Assembly: GCA_964402955.1 (NCBI GenBank)
Contig: CAYOEZ010000134.1
Location: 1 to 13,138 of the forward strand
DNA: 13,138 nt
Reading direction: 5' to 3'
Source of the DNA: CAYOEZ01 sp964402955
GTDB taxonomy: Bacteria > Chloroflexota > DTOL01 > DAOUCN01
The notes under the pieces are model-generated. The model was not told where the DNA came from. It made no database searches and saw nothing but the letters and a program-made list of their open reading frames with translations. How positions within the stretch are numbered: position 1 is the first letter of the stretch; each line of letters starts with the position of its first letter. Below, piece by piece: positions 1-7,600 of the stretch. The position numbers and the translations under genes were made by a program.

Positions 1-2130
1 TGTGTTCCAGGGGCGAGAGATCGTGGCGCGGCGCTGGACGGGAAGCGCGTGGCTGCGGCCAGCCGTCTGACCAATGATACGAACCTGGACTTCCATCCCG
101 ACCTCGCCTACGACCAGTCGGGCAAGGTGGTCGCTGTCTGGGAGCGCAATACTCAGGCGGGACTGCCCGACGACGCCGCACTCGATGAGGCGGTCGCCAG
201 CCACTTCGAGATCGCCTACGCCGTCCTCGATCCGGCCACGGGCGTCTGGTCGGCGCCGGCGCTTGTTACATCGAACAGCTATCTGGATCACGCGCCACGC
301 CTGGCCCGCAGCGCCACTGGCGGGCTGATGTTGATGTGGGCCGGCAATCAGAGCAACCAGTTGTTTGCCGATGCAACGATGCCTGACCGTCTGTACTATG
401 CCGTGTGGAATGGCTCGTCGTGGTCGGCTGCGGCGCTGGCGGTGGACAATCTCGCGGATGTGGTGGGCTGGAACTTCGCCTATCGAGGCGACGAAGCGAG
501 AGTTGTGATCTCTCGTGATACGGATGGTAACCCGCTGACCAGCGACGACATCGAGCTCTACTCGGCAACCTGGAATGGCAGCGACTGGGGCGGCTTGAGC
601 CGCCTCACCAATGACACTGTCCCCGATTTCTCGCCCGCGGTGCTCTATGCGCCGGACGGGCAGCCGCGGCTGGTGTGGCTGAAGGGCGGCCAGGTCTTTC
701 TGTTGGAGGGAGACTGGGCAACAGCAACGCCCACGCCCTCGGTGAGTGACGAGGCGACCAACCTCGCTGACTTTGCGCTGGCCCAGGACGCTGCCGGCCG
801 CTTGGTCATTGTCTGGCAGGACAACTCAGAGCAAGGCACTGATGTCTTCTACTCGGTCTACGATGCAGCCAACAGCCGCTGGAGTAACCGTTTGCAGCTC
901 ACGGCCGACCTGCCCGTGGAAAGCGGCATGGCGGCTGTCTTCGATGGCGCAGGGGTCTTGCACGTTGCCTATGCTAAGTCGGAGGTGACGCTGGCAGAGC
1001 GGACAGTGGAGATCACAGCCGGGCAGACGATCACCATTCCGGGTGTGCCCGAGCTTGGCGCGACCAGTCTCTATGTCGTGAGCAACGCACTGCGCCACGA
1101 CTTGGCTGCCGCCGCCATGGTGGCTGCCGCAACCAACCCGCCGCCCGGCGCTCTCCTGCCGCTCACGGTGACGGTCGCTAATCTAGGTGACTTCACAGAA
1201 GCCGGCTTCTCCGTGACGCTCTACGATGGTGTGCCGGGAGTGGGGGCGCCCGTGATGACGCGCACGATCGCCAGCCTGGACGGCGGCATGACGGCGACCC
1301 AGGTGTTGACGTGGACGGCAAGCGGGGGAACATATTCTCTGTATACCCGGGTAGACTCGACCGGTGCCATCGCTGAGGTAGACGAGACAAACAACGTGCT
1401 CAGCGTGACGTTGGGCTTACCTGATCTGGTCGTCAACGGCGCACAGGTGCGCGGGTGGGCGGGGCAGACGATCACTCTGACGGCCGCAGTAGCCAATGCC
1501 GGGACAAGCGCTGCGCCCGCATCGCAAGTCGAAGTCAGGGCAGATGCGATCACCGGCACGCTGTTGGGCAACGTCGCCGTGCCGGCTCTGGCCGCCGGCG
1601 CCAGCCATGCGGTCACCTTCACATGGGCAGTGGCGGATCAGCCTGCTGCCGTGCGCGACGTCTACTTCATCGCAGACGGGGGCAACGCTGTGGGCGAGGC
1701 CAACGAGCAGAATAACGCCAGCCTGCCTGCTGTTGCCGGCGTCCTGCCTGATTTGGTTGTGGATAGTGGCAGTATTGCCTTTGACGCGTTGGCGTCGTTC
1801 TATGGCCCGCGCTTCGAGCTGCATTTCACGGTGCGTAATGTAGGGCTGCGCAGCGCGGCTGCCAGCGTGGTCAGTCTGTACCCGGCCAGCGGCGCGCCCG
1901 GCCACGCTCTGTGGAGCGCGCCTTTGCCGGCCCTGGCTATTGGGCAGCAAACGGAGGTGCGCCTGACATGGCAGCCTATCTGGGGCAGGGGGCCGTTTGT
2001 GCTGCTTGCCGATGCAGCCGAAGCAGTCGCAGAGGCGCGCGAAGACAACAATGCGGCTATCGTACCCCGGGGCCGCGGATCAGCCGTGGTCCTGCCGGTG
2101 ATTATGAAGGTGTATTCCGCAGGACCATAG
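1..2130 (+). CDS. Secreted protein with propeller-like repeats and three CARDB domains (5' partial, apparent frameshift)
   Basis: The gene enters from the left edge and ends at TAG 2128-2130. The N-terminal half (to about 1080) holds repeats of the form 'Y-x-x-W-N-G-S-x-W ... R-L-T-N-D-T ... D-G-x-x-x-x-V-W', as in beta-propeller (BNR/sialidase-like) proteins. Three CARDB-type Ig-like adhesion domains follow, at about 1081-1395, 1417-1705 and 1744-2055. Two open with LPDLVV and each closes with an E-x-(D/Q)-N-N motif. The protein ends VVLPVIMKVYSAGP, a short hydrophobic tail that resembles the ends of many Chloroflexota secreted proteins (from memory). Between 2 and 55 the repeat is read in frame 2 (ARRWTGSAW), and from 61 on in frame 1 (SRLTNDT). 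Comparison with the intact copy TWNGSDWGGLSRLTNDT at about 568-618 shows one base missing. The GTG at 49 would therefore be a false start. Function is probably extracellular binding or adhesion; no catalytic motif was seen. The frame is certain; the exact role is not. Confidence 0.85.
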   Translation, partial: CVPGARDRGAALDGKRVAAASRLTNDTNLDFHPDLAYDQSGKVVAVWERNTQAGLPDDAALDEAVASHFEIAYAVLDPATGVWSAPALVTSNSYLDHAPRLARSATGGLMLMWAGNQSNQLFADATMPDRLYYAVWNGSSWSAAALAVDNLADVVGWNFAYRGDEARVVISRDTDGNPLTSDDIELYSATWNGSDWGGLSRLTNDTVPDFSPAVLYAPDGQPRLVWLKGGQVFLLEGDWATATPTPSVSDEATNLADFALAQDAAGRLVIVWQDNSEQGTDVFYSVYDAANSRWSNRLQLTADLPVESGMAAVFDGAGVLHVAYAKSEVTLAERTVEITAGQTITIPGVPELGATSLYVVSNALRHDLAAAAMVAAATNPPPGALLPLTVTVANLGDFTEAGFSVTLYDGVPGVGAPVMTRTIASLDGGMTATQVLTWTASGGTYSLYTRVDSTGAIAEVDETNNVLSVTLGLPDLVVNGAQVRGWAGQTITLTAAVANAGTSAAPASQVEVRADAITGTLLGNVAVPALAAGASHAVTFTWAVADQPAAVRDVYFIADGGNAVGEANEQNNASLPAVAGVLPDLVVDSGSIAFDALASFYGPRFELHFTVRNVGLRSAAASVVSLYPASGAPGHALWSAPLPALAIGQQTEVRLTWQPIWGRGPFVLLADAAEAVAEAREDNNAAIVPRGRGSAVVLPVIMKVYSAGP

Positions 2131-2155
2131 GAGGCATGGAAGGTTGGCCAGCTGC

Positions 2156-2184
2156 TTGCCAGAGATTGTGCCGTGTGTTACAAT
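2156..2184 (+). promoter_or_regulatory. Sigma-70-type promoter for the glycosidase-malectin gene
   Basis: TTGCCA at 2156-2161 and TACAAT at 2179-2184 are separated by exactly 17 bases. TG at 2176-2177 gives an extended -10 (TGtTACAAT). Transcription would start near 2191, about 30 bases before the GTG start at 2221. The promoter lies in the gap after the CARDB gene, so the next gene need not depend on read-through. Seen by eye only; no expression data. Confidence 0.7.
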
Positions 2185-2206
2185 GGCTGCGGACGCATTG
2201 CTGCCT

Positions 2207-2212
2207 GGAGAG
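2207..2212 (+). promoter_or_regulatory. Ribosome binding site that decides the start at 2221
   Basis: GGAGAG at 2207-2212 lies 8 bases before GTG 2221. The in-frame GTG at 2173 overlaps the promoter -10 region and would precede the expected transcript start, so 2221 is the better start. Confidence 0.65.
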
Positions 2213-2220
2213 ACAACCTG

Positions 2221-4887
2221 GTGAGAAGCGGACGTGATGTGCTAGATAGGGCGCCCTGGGCGCTGCCGTTACTGGCGCTTGTGGCTGCCGTTGTGATGCT
2301 CATCGTGCTCGGCACGATCGGCGGCAACTTGCCCCCGTTTGTCCCGACTCCTGTGCCGTTGCCAACCAGCGTTCAGCCCGCCGTCCAGGCGCTTGCCGCC
2401 GCGACTCCCCCGGCCATCAACTACTCCTTCTACGATTGGCGCAACACCGACTTCCAGAATCTCCACCCTGAAGCTGGCCCCATCGGCAGCCTGCACGTCT
2501 TACCCTGGAAAGCCATCCATATCAACGACAATCAATTTGATTGGCGCGCCATCGACGACTACCTCGCCGCCGCTCAGAACATGACCGTGACGCTGGACGA
2601 CGGGACAATTATCACCAAGCCAGTGATCCTCGAGATCGTCGACAATGAAAGCGCAGTTCCCAGCGGCAATGTCCCTATCCCGTATCCCCCTTTGACGCCA
2701 GACAGTCCATACTCCTTCTTCCAGGATCAGACCCCCAGTTGGGTGCGCCAACGCATACGCAAGCCTATCGACCCCATCACCTGGGTCAAGTCACTTGATC
2801 CCTTGCAGATTGGGCAGCTTGATAATGACACGGGCAGTTACGTGGCTGTGGGGCGGCCCGGACAGAGCGCCTGTGGTTGGCCATATATCGTCTTCGCTCC
2901 CAAATACGACAATCAGTTCTGGCTCTATGCCTACAAGCAGATGGTCTATGCCCTGGGCGCGCGCTATGGCAATGACCCGCGCCTCAGCGCCATTATCTTC
3001 GGGCCAGGCATCGATACTGAGTATGGCCATGCGACCAAGGCCTGGTTTGACTGCGATCTCAAGACCCAGTTCTATCGCCAATCTGGCCTGGGCGAGAGCA
3101 AGTATCTGTCGACCGTGGTCCTGCCTGGCCCGCTCAACGACATCACCGATTGGTATCGTGACGCCTTTCGGACGAAGCCCATCTATCTCCAGTTTACCTC
3201 CGAAGGCAAGACAAGAATCGACATGATGGTTGCCGACAATCATCAGCCGCCGGTAGGGTTGAAGCAGGCGACCCTGGTCGAAGACAATCTCAACCAGTGG
3301 CAGAATGACGACGGCGGCACGATTCAACTGATGATGCGCTATTCCATGACGCATTCCATCGCCTGGGAAAATGCCCGCACCTACACGGGGCCGTATCCAC
3401 GGGGCCTGCAGGTGCAGTATTTCACGCTATTGGCCGGGCTGACGTCCTTCCCGACCTTCTTTGACTTCGTTGGCGGCTGGGCAGTGGGCATGCCGGCGGT
3501 GGAAACGGGCATGTTTGACTTTCAGCGCAAGTATCTGGGCCGCACGCTGACGACGACGGATGAGATCTGGATTGCCATGCGCGAGACTGACTTCTGGCCG
3601 CCCTCGGGGGGCCAACTCAAGTTTGCGGGCTGGCGCGGCGATTTCACGTATGGCCTCTATCGCCTTGCTGGTATTGCGAACAGCCAGGCGCGTATCATCA
3701 CCACGACCGGATTGCTTCAGCCTCCCTATAGTCTGACGTACCCGATTACGACAAGCCTCTATAGTTTGATCGCTCGCCGCACTGACATGGCCTCGGGCAA
3801 CCCATACATGAGCTTCAACGCTGATCAGCGCTGGCAGTATTGGGGCAGGACGCCAGTGACGGTGGCAAGCGATGGCGTGTGGTATGACGTGACGCTTAAG
3901 TACGTTGACAAAGGCAACGATCCGATCGCGGTTGAGTACATGGACGTCAACGGCGCCATGCGCGCGCGCACCATCCGCAAACGTGACAGCGGGCAATGGG
4001 TGACGACCACGATCACGCTGCGCGATGCCTACTTGCACGGCCAGATGCCCGGTGGCGCCGATCTTCGGGTCAGCGCCGTGCCCGACAGTGGCGGCCTGGA
4101 CGAGATCATTCATATGGTCATGATCAAGGCGCACGCCGGAACGTCGCCGACGCCAACGCCAGGCAGTGTCCCGCCCACGCGCACGCCCGTTCCTCCGTAT
4201 GAGCAGCGCGTCATTGCCGGCGGGCCATCGTACATCGACAGCAAGGGGATGACCTGGGCGCCTGACCAGCCCTATGCCAAGGGAAGCTGGGGCTATGTTG
4301 GCGGCAACACCTACACGGCCCCCCTCGATGTCAAGGGGATCGATGATCCGGGCCTCTATCGGACGGAGAGGTGGTGGCCGGATCGTGGCAGCTATCGCTT
4401 CGATGTGCCGAACGGACCCTATCAGGTGGATCTGTACTTCATCGAGACGCTGCGCAACGGCAAGGGAGCGCGCTTCTTCGACGTGCTCTTGCAGGGCATC
4501 CCTGTTGTGCAGAACCTGGATATTTTCTCTGTGGTTGGCTTTTACCAACCGCTGGACCTGCACTACCGCACGGTCGTCACCGACGGCCAGCTCAGAATCG
4601 ACTTCATCACTCTGAAAGAGTCGGCGAAAGTTAACGCCATGCGTGTCACCTACGTCTCGCCTCACCTGGAGCGGACGCCGGCGCCGACTCCCATCATGAC
4701 GCGTCCTGTGCCGACAGCGACGCCACAGGCGACCCCGACGGCAACGCCCACAGCCTTGCCGCGCTCGACGCCGCAACCCGGGTCGACGCCGACGCTGACG
4801 GTCGAGCAGGCTATCTCTCAGCTCGAGGAGCGCTACCGGGCGATCGATGAGGCAGTGCGTCAGATTCTGCTGCTTCTGCCGCAGTAG
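2221..4887 (+). CDS. Membrane-anchored putative glycoside hydrolase with C-terminal malectin domain
   Basis: 888 residues from GTG 2221. Residues 11-35 form one hydrophobic segment (APWALPLLALVAAVVMLIVL), an uncleaved anchor or signal. A short Pro-rich stretch follows, then a region from about 66 to 560 rich in aromatic residues that resembles TIM-barrel glycosidases. The segment IIFGPGIDTEYG (258-269) has a candidate catalytic acid, Glu267, at what would be a barrel strand end. About 560-640 looks like a beta-sandwich. A Pro/Thr linker (about 641-660) leads to a clear malectin domain (about 662-812), with AGG...Y at its start, LYRTERWW, Y-x-V-x-L-x-F-x-E and R-F-F-D-V. A second Pro/Thr linker (about 818-860) and a short helical, charged tail (861-888) close the protein. 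Malectin domains bind carbohydrate, so a surface enzyme acting on a polysaccharide is inferred. The glycosidase family is not identified and the catalytic assignment is tentative. Confidence 0.8.
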   Translation: MRSGRDVLDRAPWALPLLALVAAVVMLIVLGTIGGNLPPFVPTPVPLPTSVQPAVQALAAATPPAINYSFYDWRNTDFQNLHPEAGPIGSLHVLPWKAIHINDNQFDWRAIDDYLAAAQNMTVTLDDGTIITKPVILEIVDNESAVPSGNVPIPYPPLTPDSPYSFFQDQTPSWVRQRIRKPIDPITWVKSLDPLQIGQLDNDTGSYVAVGRPGQSACGWPYIVFAPKYDNQFWLYAYKQMVYALGARYGNDPRLSAIIFGPGIDTEYGHATKAWFDCDLKTQFYRQSGLGESKYLSTVVLPGPLNDITDWYRDAFRTKPIYLQFTSEGKTRIDMMVADNHQPPVGLKQATLVEDNLNQWQNDDGGTIQLMMRYSMTHSIAWENARTYTGPYPRGLQVQYFTLLAGLTSFPTFFDFVGGWAVGMPAVETGMFDFQRKYLGRTLTTTDEIWIAMRETDFWPPSGGQLKFAGWRGDFTYGLYRLAGIANSQARIITTTGLLQPPYSLTYPITTSLYSLIARRTDMASGNPYMSFNADQRWQYWGRTPVTVASDGVWYDVTLKYVDKGNDPIAVEYMDVNGAMRARTIRKRDSGQWVTTTITLRDAYLHGQMPGGADLRVSAVPDSGGLDEIIHMVMIKAHAGTSPTPTPGSVPPTRTPVPPYEQRVIAGGPSYIDSKGMTWAPDQPYAKGSWGYVGGNTYTAPLDVKGIDDPGLYRTERWWPDRGSYRFDVPNGPYQVDLYFIETLRNGKGARFFDVLLQGIPVVQNLDIFSVVGFYQPLDLHYRTVVTDGQLRIDFITLKESAKVNAMRVTYVSPHLERTPAPTPIMTRPVPTATPQATPTATPTALPRSTPQPGSTPTLTVEQAISQLEERYRAIDEAVRQILLLLPQ

Positions 4888-4911
4888 CGGAGTGCCGACA
4901 CAGTTGCCAGA

Positions 4912-4955
4912 AACAGGAATGGGGATGCACACATGTGTGCATCCCCATTCCTGTT
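4912..4955. terminator. Perfect 44-bp palindrome between convergent genes, probable bidirectional terminator
   Basis: Each base from 4912 to 4933 pairs with its partner from 4955 back to 4934, giving 22-bp arms with no mismatch. The centre is CACATGTG and the outer part contains AACAGGAATGGGG. It starts 24 bases after the stop of the plus-strand gene and lies 29 bases beyond the stop of the minus-strand aspS gene, which is the right place for a shared terminator. Neither side has a proper T-run: the plus side continues with TATGGG and the minus side with TCTGG. It could instead be a copy of a dispersed palindromic repeat or a protein-binding site. Confidence 0.65.
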
Positions 4956-4984
4956 ATGGGCCGGCAGGTCGCGGCCCCGTGCTC

Positions 4985-6760
4985 CTACGTACCTGGCGCC
5001 AGGTGCAATTCGTGCCACTGGCGCTCGCTGATCGTCGACGGCGCGTCGGTCATCAAGTCAACCGCGCTCTGTGACTTGGGGAAAGCCATGACCTGACGGA
5101 TGTTGTCCTCGCCGGCCAGCAGCATGACAACCCGGTCGATGCCAGGCGCGATGCCGCCATGCGGAGGAGCGCCGTACTCGAACGCCTCGAGCAGGTGGCC
5201 AAACTGTTGGCGGGCTTCGTCCATGTCCAGCCCCAGTGTCTTGAACATGAGTTCCTGCACATCGCGGCGGTGGATGCGGATACTGCCGCCGCCGGCTTCG
5301 TAGCCGTTGCAAACAATGTCGTAGGCCTTGGCGCGTACTCTGCCGGGATCGGTGGTCATCAACGGCAGGTCTTCATCGATGGGAGCAGTGAAGGGGTGGT
5401 GCTTGGCCTGCCAGCGGCTTTCCTCGGCGCTCCATTCCAGCAGCGGGAAATCGAGCACCCAGCAGAACGACAGCACGTTGGGATCGGTCAGCCCCAGGCG
5501 ACTCCCCATCTCGTTGCGCAGCCGGCCCAACGCATCGGCGACAACGTGTGGCTGGTCGGCGACGATGAGAAGCAGATCGCCAGGCTCGGCGTCAAGACGC
5601 TGGGCAATGGATAGAAGCTGTTCAGGCGTGAAGAACTTGGCGATTGATGATTTGAGCGTTGTGGCGCGCACTGTTTCGCCTTCGACGGCGATGGTTGCCA
5701 TGCCCTTGGCGCCCATGCCGCGTGCGACCTCGACAAGCTCGTCGATCTGCTTGCGGGTGTAGTTGGCGCAATGGGGGGCGCGTATGCCCTTGATTTGTCC
5801 GCCTGCGGCGGCAGCGTTGGCGAAAACCTGGAACGCGCTGTGCGCCGCCAGATCGGTCAGATCTGTCAGGGGCAAGCCAAAGCGCAGGTCAGGTTTGTCA
5901 ACGCCATAGCGTGAGATGGCTTCGTCGTAGCTCAAGCGCGGGAACGGCTTGTGCTGGATGCGCTTGCTGGTCAGCGATTCAACCATACCGATGAACATGG
6001 CTTCGATCAACTGCAAAATGTCCTCGCGCTCAACGAAGGACATCTCCAGGTCAAGTTGGGTGAACTCAGGCTGACGGTCGGCGCGCTGGTCTTCATCGCG
6101 GAAGCAGCGGGCAATCTGGAAGTATCGTTCCATGCCCGCCACCATGAGCAGTTGCTTCAACTGTTGAGGCGACTGGGGCAGGGCATAGAACTTGCCGGGA
6201 TAGAGCCGGCTGGGCACAACGTAGTCGCGCGCTCCTTCTGGCGTGCTCTTGATCAGGATGGGCGTCTCGATCTCTATAAAATCGTGCTTGTCAAGATAGT
6301 CGCGGATGTATTTGACGACACGATGGCGCAGGATAATGTTATCGCGCATGCGCTCGCGGCGCAAGTCGAGATAGCGATACTTCAGGCGCAGAGCTTCGTC
6401 GATGTCGGCATCTTCGTTGATGTAGAATGGCGTCGTGCGTGCCGCGTTCAAGACCGTCATGGCGCTGGCGCGCACTTCAATGTCGCCTGTGGGCATGTGG
6501 GGGTTCGACAGGCCGGCAGGGCGCACCGAGACGGCGCCGCGCACCTGGATGACATACTCCGTACGCACATTGTAGGCCGCGCTGTGGGCATCGGCAGATG
6601 TCTTTGGATCAAAGACGATCTGTATCAGCCCACTGCGGTCGCGCAGGTCAATGAAGATCACATCACCGTGATCACGCCGGCGGTGAACCCACCCCGCAAG
6701 TGTTACCTCCTGCCCCGCATGGGCAGGACGAATCTCTCCACAGTTGTGTGTCTTTAGCAT
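4985..6760 (-). CDS. aspS: Aspartyl-tRNA synthetase, apparently non-discriminating type (AspRS, class II)
   Basis: 591 residues from ATG 6760, the usual length of the bacterial type. It charges tRNA with aspartate in the cytoplasm. An OB-fold anticodon-binding domain (about 1-105) starts with GWVHRRRDHG. Class II motif 2 includes RCFRDEDQRADRQPEFTQLD at about 210-230. A GAD insertion domain spans about 285-415. Motif 3 contains GIAPGIDRVVMLLAGEDN near 540. ATG 6760 is chosen because GGAG lies 5 bases upstream at 6766-6769 and because the family begins close to K-T-H-x-C-G. An upstream TTG at 6796 is less likely. His31 (in RRRDHG) and the RPAG loop at 80-83 match AspRS enzymes that also charge tRNA-Asn, such as that of Pseudomonas (recalled), so Asn-tRNA may be made through GatCAB. 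It is the last gene of the minus-strand operon, 45 bases after the FecR-LysM gene. Confidence 0.97.
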   Translation of the reverse strand: MLKTHNCGEIRPAHAGQEVTLAGWVHRRRDHGDVIFIDLRDRSGLIQIVFDPKTSADAHSAAYNVRTEYVIQVRGAVSVRPAGLSNPHMPTGDIEVRASAMTVLNAARTTPFYINEDADIDEALRLKYRYLDLRRERMRDNIILRHRVVKYIRDYLDKHDFIEIETPILIKSTPEGARDYVVPSRLYPGKFYALPQSPQQLKQLLMVAGMERYFQIARCFRDEDQRADRQPEFTQLDLEMSFVEREDILQLIEAMFIGMVESLTSKRIQHKPFPRLSYDEAISRYGVDKPDLRFGLPLTDLTDLAAHSAFQVFANAAAAGGQIKGIRAPHCANYTRKQIDELVEVARGMGAKGMATIAVEGETVRATTLKSSIAKFFTPEQLLSIAQRLDAEPGDLLLIVADQPHVVADALGRLRNEMGSRLGLTDPNVLSFCWVLDFPLLEWSAEESRWQAKHHPFTAPIDEDLPLMTTDPGRVRAKAYDIVCNGYEAGGGSIRIHRRDVQELMFKTLGLDMDEARQQFGHLLEAFEYGAPPHGGIAPGIDRVVMLLAGEDNIRQVMAFPKSQSAVDLMTDAPSTISERQWHELHLAPGT

Positions 6761-6772
6761 TGTTGCTCCATT

Positions 6773-6801
6773 CTCATATGAATCAATGAATCGCAAGTCA
6801 A
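6773..6801 (-). promoter_or_regulatory. Weak candidate internal promoter for aspS
   Basis: On the minus strand TTGACT (6801-6796) and TATGAG (6778-6773) are 17 bases apart, in the short gap before aspS. The -10 matches the consensus at only 4 of 6 positions. A start near 6766 would leave almost no leader and would cut into the ribosome binding site. Included as a possibility only. Confidence 0.25.
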
Positions 6802-6805
6802 CGTG

Positions 6806-7600
6806 CTATTTTGGCTTCGGAATGATGAGCTTTTGACCGATGCTGAGCATATTGGGGTCGGTGATCCCATTTGCCTTCATGATCGCGTCAACCGAAACGC
6901 CGTATTGTTGCGCCAGGTAGCTCAGCGTATCTCCCTGGGCAATGACATGTATCCGCTGCGGCGGCTGTGTCGGCGGTACCGGCGTCACCGTCGGCGTGGG
7001 CGTACGCGGCGGAGGCGGGGGCGGGGCCGGCAGCGCAGCCGGCGTCGTCTGCTCTAGCGTTGCCCGCTTGCCCACGCCGCTGCGCAGGCTCTCGCCGGCA
7101 GCGACAGATACGACCTCTCCGTCACTCTGGCTATAGACAAGACCTCGTTCAGCCATGACGTAGGCGTCGCCCGTATCGCTGATATCGACGCGAAACTGGG
7201 CTTTTTGCACGGTGAGCGTCAGCGCGTCTCCCTCGAGGCGGAAGAGGGGATTGTTTGTGCTGACCTGGATGCGGCCGGCCTGATGGCCAAGGATGAGCGT
7301 GCCATCTTCGAGGTGGGCGTCTTTGACCGTGACCACGGCAGCCGGTTCGAGATCAATGACGGTCCCATCGCTAAACGTCAGGCGCACGTTGTCAATGGCG
7401 CGCACCGTGTCGCCAACGTACAGGTTGTCCTTCGCAACAGTCTGCCAGTCGGCGCGCAGGATGCCGGCCTGGCCATTGAGCGTGCCAACGGCCTGCGCCG
7501 GGTGCGTGCCGGGTTGTGCCGTCTGCCAGTGGTAGAGGGCGAGGAACGGCAGCAGCAACACAATCGCCGCAAGCAGCGACCGCCAGGGTGATACCCTCAT
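6806..7600 (-). CDS. Membrane-anchored FecR-like protein with C-terminal LysM domain
   Basis: 264 residues. Residues 8-23 are a hydrophobic N-terminal segment (anchor or signal). Residues about 37-175 look like a FecR-type beta domain: GQAGILRA...W, then LYVGDTVRA, F-S-D-G-T-V-I-D-L-E-P, and A-Y-V-x-A-E-R-G-L-V with V-x-V-x-A-G-E near its end. A Pro/Thr linker (186-214, including PPPPPP and TPTPTVTP) leads to a LysM domain (217-261) with the signature VIAQGDTLSYLAQQYGVSVD, then ANGI, and GQKLIIP. LysM domains bind peptidoglycan or related N-acetylated glycans, so the protein probably links the membrane to the wall. ATG 7600 overlaps the stop of the preceding gene (ATGA), and GGAGGAGG sits immediately upstream, so translation is probably coupled. 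The FecR domain is usually regulatory in TonB systems, but no sigma factor or receptor is nearby. Confidence 0.88.
   Translation of the reverse strand: MRVSPWRSLLAAIVLLLPFLALYHWQTAQPGTHPAQAVGTLNGQAGILRADWQTVAKDNLYVGDTVRAIDNVRLTFSDGTVIDLEPAAVVTVKDAHLEDGTLILGHQAGRIQVSTNNPLFRLEGDALTLTVQKAQFRVDISDTGDAYVMAERGLVYSQSDGEVVSVAAGESLRSGVGKRATLEQTTPAALPAPPPPPPRTPTPTVTPVPPTQPPQRIHVIAQGDTLSYLAQQYGVSVDAIMKANGITDPNMLSIGQKLIIPKPK

Noticed and set aside
49..51. GTG at 49 as the start of the CARDB protein, with GGGAAG just before it
   Set aside because: The preceding bases in another frame encode the missing first half of a repeat, so the gene continues to the left and the start is an effect of the frameshift.
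4690..4800. GC-rich repeated ACGCC/CCGACG-like stretch as a tandem DNA repeat
   Set aside because: It is explained by the Pro/Thr linker codons and has no regular unit.
3427..4932. 501-codon open frame on the minus strand
   Set aside because: It lies opposite the well-supported malectin protein, is Arg/His-rich with no domain pattern, and runs into the palindrome. It is a shadow of GC-rich coding sequence.
5951..6757. 268-codon open frame on the plus strand
   Set aside because: It lies entirely opposite aspS, which has all class II motifs; its composition matches an antisense shadow.
6761..6796. TTG at 6796 as the aspS start, adding 12 residues
   Set aside because: The ATG at 6760 has a good ribosome binding site and gives the normal family N-terminus.
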